Origin: Streptomyces phaeofaciens
Lineage (GTDB): Bacteria > Actinomycetota > Actinomycetes > Streptomycetales > Streptomycetaceae
NCBI RefSeq assembly: GCF_014648915.1
Contig: NZ_BMSA01000004.1
Span: 1-64,000, forward strand
Direction of reading: 5' to 3'
DNA: 64,000 nt
Under the pieces are notes generated by a model, which was not told the DNA's origin, did no database searches, and worked only from the letters and a program-made list of their open reading frames with translations. The position numbers were made by a program, and so were the translations under genes. Below are positions 8,370 through 17,422 of the stretch, in pieces (position 1 is the stretch's first letter; each line of letters begins with the position of its first letter).

Positions 8370-11294
8370 GTGCATACCCGATTCACGGTGCTGGGCCCGC
8401 TCAGGGCCTGGCGGGGCGAGATCGAGTTCGTGCTGGGACCCCCCAAACAGCGTGCTCTGCTCGCGTTCCTCCTGACGCAGCCGGGTCATCCGGTCGCGGT
8501 GCACGAGATCGTCGACGTCCTGTGGGGACAGAATCCGCCGGACAGCGCGGTGAACGTGGTGCACCGCCACATCGGGGCGCTGCGCCGCTGTCTCGAACCG
8601 GAGCTGCCGGCCAGAGGCACGTCCCGGTGGCTGCTCCGGGGTTCCGGCGGCTACCGCTTCGAGGCGGGCCCCGACTCCCTCGACCTGCTGCGCTTCCGGC
8701 AGTTGCGGGAACGGGCGGGCGAGGCCCTGCGGCCGGCGGACGCGACGGAGCTGCTGGTCGAGGCCCTGAACCTCTGGCGGGGGCCCGCCGCCTCCGGGAT
8801 ACCGGCGGAGGTGCGGGCCCACCCCGCGTTCGGGGTGGTCGACGGCGAGCACCTGGCCACGGTCAAGGAAGCGGCCGACCTGGCGCTGGAAGCGGGGCGG
8901 GAGCTGGGCTCGCGCGTACTGGTGCCGCTGCGTCAGGCGGCCGCGCACCATCCGCTCGACGAAGCGTTGCAGGCCCGGCTGATCCTGACGCTGGCCGCCA
9001 CCGGTCACCAGGCCGAGGCGCTGGACGTCTACGGTGCCGTCCGTTCCCGGCTCGACGAGGACCTGGGCGTCCGGCCCGGACCGGAGCTCCAGACCGCGCA
9101 GCGACGGGTCCTGACCCGGGCGTACGTGCCGGGTCGGGACCAGGTGGCCGGCGACGCCACCGGCTCGGCCGGTGGGACCACGGAGGCGGGACGGCGCACA
9201 CCGGCGGCGGAGCCGGAGGGTCTGACACCTGCCGTCGTCGTCCCGGCACAACTCCCGGCGGAGTCACGATCGTTCACGGGGCGGGCCGCCGAACTCGCGC
9301 GCTTCCGTGAACTGTTGCCGGGCGACGCCGCCTCCACGGTCGTGATCAGCGCGATCGGGGGCATGGCGGGCGTCGGCAAGACCACGCTCGCCGTGCACTG
9401 GGCGCACCGGATCGCCGACCGGTTCCCGGACGGGCAGCTCTACGTCGACCTGCGCGGCTTCCACCCCACGGGGACGCCGATGAGCGCGGCCGAGGCGATG
9501 CGCTCCTTCCTCGACGCCCTCGGCGTGCCCGCCCAGCGCGTCCCGGCCGGACTGGACGCGCAGGCGGCCCTGTACCGCAGTCTGCTCGCCCGGCGGCGGG
9601 TGCTGATCGTGCTGGACAACGCGCGCGACACCGAACATGTCCGCCCGCTGCTGCCCGGAGCGCCGGGGTGCATGGTCGTCGTCACGAGCCGCAGCCAGCT
9701 CTACGGGCTGGTGGCCGGCGAGGGCGCGCACTCCGTGACACTGGACGTGCTCGGCGCGGACGACGCCCTGCGGTTCCTCTCCCGCAGGCTCGGCGCCGAG
9801 CGGATCGCGCGCGAGCCGGACGCCGCCCACCGCATCGTCGCCGCGTGCGGGGGCCTGCCGCTCGCGCTGGCCATCGTCGGCGCCCGCGCGACGGTCAATC
9901 CCACCTTCCCGCTCTCCGGCATCGCCGCGGAGCTGACGGAGAGCGGGGACGGCCTCCAGGGGTTCTCCGGCGAGGCGCCGGCCGCCGACGCGCGCAGCGC
10001 CTTCTCGTGGTCGTACGAACTCCTCAGCCCCGGGGCGGCACGTGTGTTCCGGCTGCTGTCGCTCCACCCGGGGAGCGGCTGCTCGGTCGCGGCCGCCGCG
10101 AGCCTGGCCGGACAGCGCCCGGCCCAGGTGCGCCCGCTGCTGGCGGAGCTGACCCGGGCACATCTGCTGTCGGAGACCGTGCCGGGCCGCTTCGGCTGCC
10201 ACGAGCTGCTGCGGGTGTACGGGGCCGAATTGAGCGACGCCCTGGACGCCCCGGCGGAACAGCGGGCGGCCCGCCATCGCCTGTACGACCACTGTCTGCA
10301 CAGCGCGCACGCCGCCGACAGCACACTCGCGCCGAGCCGTGAACGGATCGACCTGGAGCCGCCGCTCCCCGGGACGGAGGTGTCACGCTTCCTCGATCAC
10401 GCCGGCGCGGCCGAGTGGCTGGAGGCCAACCGGTCGGTGCTGCTCGCCGTGATCGAGCAGAGCGCCCGCCTCGACTCCGGCCGGCAGACCTGGCAGTCGG
10501 CCGCGACGATCGAGCTGTATCTGGACCGCAACGGCCACCGGCAGGAACAGGTCGCCGTACAGACCATGGCGCTGACGACCGCGCGGCGGCTCGGCGACCA
10601 GCGCGGACAGGCGCACGCGCATCGGGCGCTCGGCTTCGCCCTCGGGCGGCTGGAGCGCCGGGAGGAGGCGGCCGACCATCTGGCCCGGGCCCTGGACCTC
10701 TTCGCCCGCCTCGGGGACCCGGCCGGACAGGGCCGCGTCCACCGCTACTGCGCCTTCCTGGCGAACGCGCAGGGGCGCCACGAGGAGGCACTGGGCCACT
10801 ACGGCCACGCGGACGCCCTGTACCGCGAGGCCGGACGGCGCAGCGGCGAGGCCAGCGTGGCCAACGAGGTCGGCTGGACCCACATCCTGACGGGCGATCA
10901 CCGGAAGGCGCTGGAGGAGTGCGGCCGGGCGCTGGTGATCCACCAGGAGACCGGGGACCGCAACGGTGAGGCGGCGGCGTGGGACAGCCTCGGCTACGCC
11001 CACCACCACCTCCACGAGCACGACCGGGCGTTGGAGTGCTACGCGCACGCGCTGCGGCTCTACCGCGCGATCCGCGACCGTTCCCTGGAGGCCGACACCC
11101 TCGCCCACATCGGCGCCACCCTGCACGCCGCCGGCGAGCGCGACGGAGCGGCGGACGCCTGGCGTCAGGCACTGGACATCCTCGACGCCATCGGCCACCC
11201 GGACGCCGACGAGGTACGCGCCCGGCTGACGGCGCTCGCGGACCCCGGCACCGACGAGGCGGCCTCGCGACACGAACGCGAGCGCGAACACTGA
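8370..11294 (+). CDS. AfsR-like SARP regulator with NB-ARC and TPR domains
   Basis: A 974-residue cytoplasmic regulator in the AfsR architecture. Residues 1-95 form an OmpR-like winged-helix DNA-binding domain (FTVLGPLRAWRG at the start). A bacterial transcriptional activation domain follows to about 250, then an NB-ARC ATPase with Walker A GMAGVGKTT at about 331-339 and Walker B-like VLIVLDN. The last 270 residues hold tetratricopeptide repeats. It starts at GTG with GAGGGA upstream. AfsR is phosphorylated by the kinase AfsK, and here a membrane kinase is divergently transcribed, which suggests an analogous pair. Its targets are probably metabolic or secondary-metabolite genes, but none is obvious nearby. 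Confidence 0.93.
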   Translation: MHTRFTVLGPLRAWRGEIEFVLGPPKQRALLAFLLTQPGHPVAVHEIVDVLWGQNPPDSAVNVVHRHIGALRRCLEPELPARGTSRWLLRGSGGYRFEAGPDSLDLLRFRQLRERAGEALRPADATELLVEALNLWRGPAASGIPAEVRAHPAFGVVDGEHLATVKEAADLALEAGRELGSRVLVPLRQAAAHHPLDEALQARLILTLAATGHQAEALDVYGAVRSRLDEDLGVRPGPELQTAQRRVLTRAYVPGRDQVAGDATGSAGGTTEAGRRTPAAEPEGLTPAVVVPAQLPAESRSFTGRAAELARFRELLPGDAASTVVISAIGGMAGVGKTTLAVHWAHRIADRFPDGQLYVDLRGFHPTGTPMSAAEAMRSFLDALGVPAQRVPAGLDAQAALYRSLLARRRVLIVLDNARDTEHVRPLLPGAPGCMVVVTSRSQLYGLVAGEGAHSVTLDVLGADDALRFLSRRLGAERIAREPDAAHRIVAACGGLPLALAIVGARATVNPTFPLSGIAAELTESGDGLQGFSGEAPAADARSAFSWSYELLSPGAARVFRLLSLHPGSGCSVAAAASLAGQRPAQVRPLLAELTRAHLLSETVPGRFGCHELLRVYGAELSDALDAPAEQRAARHRLYDHCLHSAHAADSTLAPSRERIDLEPPLPGTEVSRFLDHAGAAEWLEANRSVLLAVIEQSARLDSGRQTWQSAATIELYLDRNGHRQEQVAVQTMALTTARRLGDQRGQAHAHRALGFALGRLERREEAADHLARALDLFARLGDPAGQGRVHRYCAFLANAQGRHEEALGHYGHADALYREAGRRSGEASVANEVGWTHILTGDHRKALEECGRALVIHQETGDRNGEAAAWDSLGYAHHHLHEHDRALECYAHALRLYRAIRDRSLEADTLAHIGATLHAAGERDGAADAWRQALDILDAIGHPDADEVRARLTALADPGTDEAASRHEREREH

Positions 11295-11337
11295 CGTAGA
11301 CGACGTAGACGACGTGGACGACGTGGACGAGGCGGAC
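11293..11337. repeat. 9-bp tandem repeat at the SARP stop codon
   Basis: GACGTAGAC occurs twice (11293-11310), then GACGTGGAC twice (11311-11328), then a diverged copy. The array begins inside the TGA stop. In the same 339-bp gene-free stretch an ATCGGCAATCCGTC-like unit is repeated near 11385-11415. I see no other feature before the sigma-factor gene. Confidence 0.85.
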
Positions 11338-11633
11338 CTCGGACACCGGCACGGAAGCGGGCACGGGCAGCGGACCGACCGGTCCATCGTCGGCAATCCG
11401 TCATCGGCAATCCGTCGTCAGAAAACCGTCAGTGTTTCGGAAGTGGGCCCTGCCTACCCTTTGGGCGACCGCTCTGTCCGGGGCTCCACCCGCCCCTCCC
11501 CCGTGCCCGCCGCGCCGTGCCGGTGCACCCGTCCCGGCCGCGTCTCCCGCCCGACCGGCCGCGCCCGGCCGGCAGGAGGGAGGCCGGCGTACGGAAGAGG
11601 GGTGGACCCCATCTCCCCTTCAGGAACCGGAAG

Positions 11634-12179
11634 ATGAACACGACCCCTCTCGCGGACGCCGCCTCGACCGCCCATCGGACGCGGCTGCTGAACGATCTGG
11701 TCACCGATCACACGGCGGCGCTGCTCGCCTACGCCGAGAAGGCGCTCAGCGACCGCCACACCGCCGAGGACATCGTCCAGGAGGCGTTCATCCGCGCCTG
11801 GCGGCATCTGGAACGGCTCTACAGCACCGAGGGATCCGTGCGGGGCTGGCTGCTGACGGTGACCCGCAATCTGATCATCGACCGTATGCGCACCGCCACC
11901 GCCCGCCGGGAGAGCGTCGGCACGGAGAACAGCGACCTCGTCCTGCCCGATCACTCCGAGGCCGTGCTGATCTCGATCGAGACGACGTCCTTGCTGCGTC
12001 ATCTCTCGCCCGACCACCGTGAGGTGCTGCTGCACACCTTCCTGTGCGACCGCACCATCCAGGAGACGGCACGCATCCTCGGCATACCCACCGGAACCGT
12101 CAAGTCGCGCCAGCACTACGCCATCAACGCGCTGCGCGCCCGTGCGACGCGGAGCGGGCACGCGGCGGCCATGAACTGA
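11634..12179 (+). CDS. ECF-type RNA polymerase sigma factor
   Basis: A 181-residue group 4 sigma factor. Region 2 spans about residues 18-90 (AEDIVQEAFIRAWRHLERL and the RGWLLTVTRNLIIDRMR core), and region 4 spans about 118-170 (LSPDHREVLLHTFL, then helix-turn-helix GIPTGTVKSRQHYA). I start at the ATG at 11634 after AGGAACC; a longer frame from 11517 adds arginine-rich sequence unlike the family. No anti-sigma factor follows, which is unusual for stress-responsive members. Its regulon is unknown. Confidence 0.93.
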   Translation: MNTTPLADAASTAHRTRLLNDLVTDHTAALLAYAEKALSDRHTAEDIVQEAFIRAWRHLERLYSTEGSVRGWLLTVTRNLIIDRMRTATARRESVGTENSDLVLPDHSEAVLISIETTSLLRHLSPDHREVLLHTFLCDRTIQETARILGIPTGTVKSRQHYAINALRARATRSGHAAAMN

Positions 12180-12368
12180 GCGCGGTACGCCCACGGAATC
12201 GCCCATCACGCGCCTCGTCCCGCCTGCCGTTCGCCGACCGCTTGCACCGGATACACGGAAGCGGGGCCGTGAAAGGTTCGACGATGTGCGCCGGGCTTCG
12301 GGTGAGCGGGACGAGGGCGGGCCGGCACCGAGCCGGCCCGCCGAGGTCCCGGAACGGATCAGGCGCGG

Positions 12369-12714
12369 TCAGACGCCTTCGCCGACCGGTACACGCGGGA
12401 AGGACTCCCATCGGTCGAGCTCGGCCAGGCGGGAGCGGAGCGAGGCGCGAATGCTCTCGATCGCGTCGGCCCCGACGGCCAGGCGCAGCGGCGGCTCCTC
12501 CAGCGCCGCGACCGCCATGATCGCGTCCGCCACGGCCTCGGGGTCGCCGACCGCCTCGGGCGGCCCGCAGGACGGCGAGCTCGGCCAGCCGGTCGCGGCG
12601 GCGGCCGACGGCGATCACCTGGGCACCGAGGGCGAGGGCGCGCTCGGCGACGAGCCGGCCGAAGCCGGAGGTCGCGCCGGTGACGAGCCAGGCCGAAGGC
12701 GTGGTGGCGGACAT
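12369..12714 (-). pseudogene. Short-chain dehydrogenase remnant with internal deletion
   Basis: The first 46 codons from ATG 12714 read a normal SDR start (AWLVTGATSGFG, then AVGRRRDRLAEL). Near 12565-12585 the reading jumps frame and continues as a typical SDR C-terminus (GDPEAVADAIMAV, RLAVGADAIESI, ELDRWE) to a TGA at 12369-12371. Only about 115 codons remain of the usual 275 or so. The NNAG and YxxxK regions are absent, so the product cannot be a working enzyme. The ribosome site and start look intact, which suggests a fairly recent loss. Confidence 0.78.
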
Positions 12715-13264
12715 GGTGGTAGCTCCCTGGAGTGCTGCGCGGGACGGCCGGGCGGCCGTCCCGCTCTCCAGCCCGACCACCGGGAGACACACCCCGACCG
12801 AAAGGCGCTCTCCCTGGTGGGACGCCCGGTGGACGACGCCTTCCGGCCGCACGGCCGACGTCACGTCCGAGGCGGCATGGCCGACCCGGCGGCGCTTGCC
12901 CGCTAGCCGGCCGCCGTGTCCCCGTCCGGCACCCGGCCGCACGCTGCCGCGCCGTCGCTCGTCCGCGGCACGCCGGCCGGCCGCGACGCTCTCCAGCGGG
13001 GCGTCGCCACGGTGCCCGGAATCTGCACACGCCTCAGCTTCGGACCAGAGCAGGCACGTCGGGTGTCTGTGTTCACGCTTCGCTCCTCTTGCCGTGAGCC
13101 GGGTCGCCGTTGCGACACCACAGGGCGGAATGATCAATTCACCTGGGTAACCGCCGAGAGCCCCCGCCCATTCCCGCGCAGCGGCACGGACTTCGCGACG
13201 GCCCCGTGGCCGCTCCCGACACCCTGATGACTTCGGCTCGTGCCCGGCTCACGGCGGAGGGCGG
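12715..13264. other. Gene-free stretch of about 550 bp
   Basis: No frame here has both convincing coding character and a recognisable product. The left end should hold the old promoter of the dehydrogenase pseudogene. The right end follows the stop codon of the aldo/keto reductase. I see no strong hairpin or operator. Confidence 0.55.
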
Positions 13265-14311
13265 TCAGCCGATGTCGCCGGTGCGGGCCTGCCGCCACAG
13301 GTCGACGCCGTCCTCGACGACGGCGTACTTGTCGATCTCGGCGAGTTCGTCGTCGGTGAAGGCGAGGTTGTCCAGGGCGGCGACGTTCTGCTCCAACTGC
13401 TCGACCCGCGAGGCTCCGACGACCAGGGAGGTGACGCGCCGGTCGCGCAGGGCCCAGGCGAGGGCCAGCTGGGCGAGGGTCTGGTCCCGGCGGGCGGCGA
13501 TGTCGTTCAGGGCCCGCAGGCGCCGCAGGGTGTCCTCGTTGAGCCAGCCCGTGTCGAACGACTTGTCCTGGGTGGCGCGGGACCCCTCGGGCACGCCGTC
13601 GAGGTAGCGGCTGGTGAGCAGGCCCTGGGCGAGGGCGGTGAATCCGATGACGCCGAATCCCTCCTCGCCGGCGGCGTCGAGCAGACCCTCGGTCTCGATC
13701 CACCGGTTGAGCATGTTGTAGGACGGCTGGTGGATCAGCAGCGGGGTGCCGAGGTCCCGGAGGATCGCCGCGGCCCGGCGCGAGCGTTCGGCGTCGTAGG
13801 AGGAGATGCCGACGTAGAGGGCCTTGCCCTGCCGTACGGCGGTGTCCAGTGCCGTCATGGTCTCCTCCAGCGGGGTGGAGGCGTCCAGGCGGTGGGAGTA
13901 GAAGATGTCGACGTAGTCGAGGCCCATGCGCCGCAGGGACTGGTCGAGGGAGGCGAGCATGTACTTGCGCGAGCCGCCGCCCTGCCCGTAGGGGCCGGGC
14001 CACATGTCCCAGCCGGCCTTGGTGGAGACGATCAGCTCGTCCCGGTAGGGCGCCAGATCCTGCCGCATGATCCTGCCGAAGTTGATCTCGGCCGATCCGT
14101 AGGGCGGTCCGTAGTTGTTGGCCAGATCATGATGGGTGATACCGAGATCGAAGGCACGCAGAGCGATCTGCCGCTGCGCCTCGAACGGCATGTCGTCGCC
14201 GAAATTGTGCCAGTAGCCCAGGGACAGCACGGGCAGATCGAGCCCGGAGCGTCCGGTCCGTCGGTAGTGCATGGCGCCGTCGTAGCGCGTCGGGTCCGCG
14301 ACATGGTTCAT
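13265..14311 (-). CDS. Aldo/keto reductase (YghZ/GprA-like)
   Basis: A 348-residue NADPH-dependent reductase of the aldo/keto reductase barrel fold, close in length to E. coli YghZ (L-glyceraldehyde 3-phosphate reductase). The catalytic tetrad is visible: Asp in HHDLANNYGP, Tyr in the same motif, Lys in STKAGWD and His in YSHRLD. The NADPH-binding end includes TSLVVGASRVEQLEQN. I start at the ATG at 14311 with GGAG upstream; the longer frame to 14398 adds residues outside the fold. It probably detoxifies or reduces small aldehydes or sugar aldehydes. It stands alone as a single gene. Confidence 0.93.
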   Translation of the reverse strand: MNHVADPTRYDGAMHYRRTGRSGLDLPVLSLGYWHNFGDDMPFEAQRQIALRAFDLGITHHDLANNYGPPYGSAEINFGRIMRQDLAPYRDELIVSTKAGWDMWPGPYGQGGGSRKYMLASLDQSLRRMGLDYVDIFYSHRLDASTPLEETMTALDTAVRQGKALYVGISSYDAERSRRAAAILRDLGTPLLIHQPSYNMLNRWIETEGLLDAAGEEGFGVIGFTALAQGLLTSRYLDGVPEGSRATQDKSFDTGWLNEDTLRRLRALNDIAARRDQTLAQLALAWALRDRRVTSLVVGASRVEQLEQNVAALDNLAFTDDELAEIDKYAVVEDGVDLWRQARTGDIG

Positions 14312-14512
14312 GAGGATCTCCGCGAGGGGTGTGGTGGTGAGGTGCTGCCGGGTCGGGCGAATCGGTGATCGCTTCATCAACCGTGCGGCCCCGAGCACGC
14401 GAAGTCCAGCAGGGGCGGCGCAGACGTACGAGTGCGGTTGCTTCGCGACGGCTTTCCGGGACGGTACGGCGTCGCCCCCACCGCCCCCACCGCCCCGACC
14501 CGGCCCGCCCCG

Positions 14513-14962
14513 TCAGCAGTCGTCGTACTTCCAGGCGCCGTCCTCCAACACCCACGGCTGCGCCTGCCGGTCGAACTTCGGCAGCCCCGTCACCTTGTAG
14601 TCGGCGCGGCCGGTCGTGCCGGACACTTCGGCGCGCACGTCACTCAACGGATGGTCCTCGCCGTAGTCGGCCGCCGCCCGCTCCACGACACCGGCGTACG
14701 CGTCCTCGGTGATCTCCTTCGCGCAGCGCGCGGACAGCATGCCGTACGCGGTGTCCGCGTCGCCGGCGAAGTAGGCGGCCGTGTACACGGCGACGGCGGC
14801 CTCGAGGTCGTCGCCCTCGTGCCCGGCGGGGACGCTGACGGTGGGTTCGGCGGCGGGCCTTCCCGAGTCGTTCGCGGCCGGGGCGTCGTCGCCGGACGAG
14901 GAGCAGGCGGTGAGCGCGGCGAGGAGTACGGCCGCGGTGGCGATGGTGGCGCGGGTGTGCAT
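14513..14962 (-). CDS. Small lipoprotein of unknown function
   Basis: A 149-residue predicted lipoprotein starting MHTRATIATAAVLL with lipobox LTAC at about residues 16-19, followed by a Ser/Asp-rich spacer. The mature part (EAAVAVYTAAYFAGDADTA, then DYKVTGLPKF, ending WKYDDC) has the alpha plus beta look of NTF2/DUF4878-like lumenal domains common in Streptomyces lipoproteins. It sits divergently from the RNA-repair operon. I do not know its role; exported and membrane-anchored is the safe statement. Confidence 0.85.
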   Translation of the reverse strand: MHTRATIATAAVLLAALTACSSSGDDAPAANDSGRPAAEPTVSVPAGHEGDDLEAAVAVYTAAYFAGDADTAYGMLSARCAKEITEDAYAGVVERAAADYGEDHPLSDVRAEVSGTTGRADYKVTGLPKFDRQAQPWVLEDGAWKYDDC

Positions 14963-15159
14963 GGCGTGTCCCCCCTGGACGTGATGCTTGAGGGGGCATG
15001 GTGCCACGGAGGACTTCGCGCAGGCCCCCGCCGGGGGCGGGTCGGCGGGGCCCTGCGCACGCTGTGACCCGTTCCCCTCGCTCCCGTGGCAGCACCAAAA
15101 TCACTGGTCACCTGCCCTCCCGGCACGTGACAATCGGAGGCCGGCAAGGGGAGGAACAC

Positions 15160-16368
15160 ATGAGCCAGGCCCACCTGACTCTTCATGAGCTGCTGCCGCA
15201 GCAGGAACTGACGGCAGCGATCGAAGCGGGACACGTCACGCGCAAGGCGCACCCGGAGCTGCCGCTGTCCATCTACACGTACACGAGGACATGCCAGTAC
15301 GAGCGGGTGTGGAACGTGGTGACCACCCGCTGCCGCGGCCTCGTGGTCGACGACGGCACCGGTGAGATCGTCGCGCTTCCACTGCCGAAGTTCTTCAACG
15401 TCGGTGAACACGAAGCCGGTCAGCCCTACGCGCCGGTCCTCCCGGACGAGCCGTTCGAGGTGTACGACAAGGTCGACGGCAGCCTGGCCGTGGTCTTCCA
15501 CTACGCCGACCGGTGGCGCGTCGCGTCCAAGGGTTCGTTCATCAGCACCCAGGCCACCTGGGCGCAGCGGCTGCTCGACGGGCAGGACACGTCCCGCCTC
15601 GTTCCCGGGGTGACCTACCTCGCCGAGATCCTGTACCCGGAGAACCGGATCGTCGTCGACTACGGGGAGCGCCGTGATCTGGTGCTGCTGGCCGCGTTCG
15701 CCAAGGACGGCACGGAAGTCGCCCTGACCGAGGCCGCGACCCACTGGGAGGGCATCGGATCGGTCGTCACCGTGTGGCCCGCCATGCCGCTCGCCGACCT
15801 GCTGGCCATGGCCGACGCCAACCGGCTCCCCGGCGGCCGGGCGGCCACCGGCACCGACGCCGAGGGATTCGTGCTGCGCTTCGCCTCGGGCGTCCGGGCC
15901 AAGGCCAAGCTCGCCGAATACGTCCGGCTCCACAAGGTGCTCACCGGCGTGACCGAACGGGACATCTGGCGCGGTCACGGCATCCAGCGGTTCGCGCACC
16001 TGCCCGCCAAGCAGGTGGGCCAGGCACTGGGCTGCTCGGCCGAGGACATCGAGGCGTCCGGGGGCAGGCCCCTGGACGCGCTGCTGGAGCAGGTGCCCGA
16101 CGAGTTCGACGCCTGGGTGCGGGGCGTCATCGCGGGAATCGAGAAGCAGATGGGCGACCGCGAGCAGGCGATCGACGCGGCCTACCGGTCCCTGGCGCCT
16201 CTCGTCGGCGACCGGGCGGCCTTCGCCCGCGCCGCGAAGGAGCTGCCCGACCCGGCCCTGCGCCCCGCCATGTTCCTGCGCCTGGACGGGCGAGAGACCG
16301 AGCTCGTGACGTACCGTTCCATCCGGCCGGAAGCGGCCGACCCGTTCAAGACCGACGAGGAGAACTGA
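15160..16368 (+). CDS. RNA ligase, T4 Rnl1-like
   Basis: A 402-residue ATP-dependent RNA ligase of the covalent nucleotidyltransferase superfamily. Motif I KVDGS has the AMP-accepting lysine at residue 104, motif IV is EGFVL (Glu 235), and motif V is KAKLAEYV (Lys 248 and 250), followed by a helical C-terminal domain as in T4 Rnl1. It would seal 3'-OH and 5'-phosphate RNA ends. The ATG at 15160 has GGGGAGG upstream. Its stop is 2 bp from the start of a polynucleotide kinase-phosphatase, and the two activities together make a complete repair pathway for RNA cut by ribonucleases that leave cyclic phosphates. Chromosomal here, with no phage structural genes nearby. Confidence 0.92.
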   Translation: MSQAHLTLHELLPQQELTAAIEAGHVTRKAHPELPLSIYTYTRTCQYERVWNVVTTRCRGLVVDDGTGEIVALPLPKFFNVGEHEAGQPYAPVLPDEPFEVYDKVDGSLAVVFHYADRWRVASKGSFISTQATWAQRLLDGQDTSRLVPGVTYLAEILYPENRIVVDYGERRDLVLLAAFAKDGTEVALTEAATHWEGIGSVVTVWPAMPLADLLAMADANRLPGGRAATGTDAEGFVLRFASGVRAKAKLAEYVRLHKVLTGVTERDIWRGHGIQRFAHLPAKQVGQALGCSAEDIEASGGRPLDALLEQVPDEFDAWVRGVIAGIEKQMGDREQAIDAAYRSLAPLVGDRAAFARAAKELPDPALRPAMFLRLDGRETELVTYRSIRPEAADPFKTDEEN

Positions 16369-16370
16369 CC

Positions 16371-17282
16371 GTGCCTGTCGTACACGTCATGACGGGGCTT
16401 CCGGCCTCGGGAAAGACGACCGCCGCACGCAAGCTGCAGGCGGAGTCCGACGGCCGGATGCGTCGTGTCAACCTCGACGACCTGCGGGCGATGCTCGACA
16501 TCCCGGCACCCGAGCGCCGAGGGTACGCACACGAGCAGACCGTGCTGGCGATCCAGGACGCGGCGGTGCGGGCGGCCGTCGACGACGGTTTCGACGTCGT
16601 CGTGGACAACACCCACATGACACCGCACATACCGAAGCGGCTGAAGGCAGCGGTGGCGGGGCAGGCCACCTTCGTCGTGCACGACTTCACCGACGTACCG
16701 CTGGAGGAGTGCATACGACGCGACGCCCAGCGGGACGGGGCGGTCGGCGAGGAGATCATCCGGATCCTCGCCGACAAGCACGCGAAGGCCAGGAGTGGCG
16801 GCTGGCGGCTCACCGCGGAGTGGTTCAACGACGCGCCCCCCGTCGAGCCGTACACCGCCGACCCGGCGCTCCCCTCGGCGGTGATGTGCGACATCGACGG
16901 CACGCTCGCCCTCCGGGGCGACCGGGGCCCCTTCGACTTCACCCGCTGCGAGGAGGACCTCCTCAACGTGTCGGTGCGCGGGGCACTGCGCTCCTTCCGG
17001 AGCGCCGACGGCGATGTCGTCGTCCTGCTCTCCGGCCGCGGTGAGGAGCACCGCGCCCGCACGGAATCATGGCTGCGCACGCACGAAGTCCCGTACGACG
17101 AACTGTGGATGCGCGCCGCCGGTGACGGCCGCCGCGACGACGTGGTGAAGGCCGAACTCTTCGACCGGCATGTACGCCACCGCTTCGCGGTACGGGTCTC
17201 CCTCGACGACCGCGACCGCGTCGTCGCCGTATGGCGCCGCATGGGCCTGCCGACCTGGCAGGTCAACTACGGCAACTTCTGA
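16371..17282 (+). CDS. Polynucleotide 5'-kinase/3'-phosphatase (T4 Pnkp-like)
   Basis: A 303-residue two-domain end-healing enzyme starting at GTG 16371, 2 bp after the ligase stop and using GAGGAG inside that gene. The N-terminal P-loop kinase has GLPASGKTT at residues 9-17 and a VVVDNTH strand. The C-terminal HAD-type phosphatase has DIDGT at 174-178, VVLLSGRG and a late SLDDRDRVV acidic motif. This is the same domain order as T4 Pnkp, which removes 3' phosphates or cyclic phosphates and phosphorylates 5'-OH ends, handing the product to the ligase. Tight coupling implies cotranslation. The RNA target, possibly tRNA, is inferred. Confidence 0.92.
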   Translation: MPVVHVMTGLPASGKTTAARKLQAESDGRMRRVNLDDLRAMLDIPAPERRGYAHEQTVLAIQDAAVRAAVDDGFDVVVDNTHMTPHIPKRLKAAVAGQATFVVHDFTDVPLEECIRRDAQRDGAVGEEIIRILADKHAKARSGGWRLTAEWFNDAPPVEPYTADPALPSAVMCDIDGTLALRGDRGPFDFTRCEEDLLNVSVRGALRSFRSADGDVVVLLSGRGEEHRARTESWLRTHEVPYDELWMRAAGDGRRDDVVKAELFDRHVRHRFAVRVSLDDRDRVVAVWRRMGLPTWQVNYGNF

Positions 17283-17422
17283 CCGGCGGCGCCGTCGGGG
17301 CCGCCGGGGCCCGTACCGACGTGTACGGGCCCCGGCGCGTTCCGGGAGCCGTACGGCCGTTCCTCTGCCCCGGGGTGGCGAGCCGCCCCCTTGATCGTTT
17401 TCTGGGCGGCGCCTACGCTCTC

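Noticed and set aside
13206..13607. Plus-strand frame of 133 codons over the aldo/keto reductase end
   Set aside because: Ser/Arg-rich antisense shadow; the reductase motifs are continuous on the minus strand.
15160..17282. RNA repair genes as part of a prophage
   Set aside because: Neighbours are ordinary chromosomal genes; no integrase, structural or lysis genes are present in the window.
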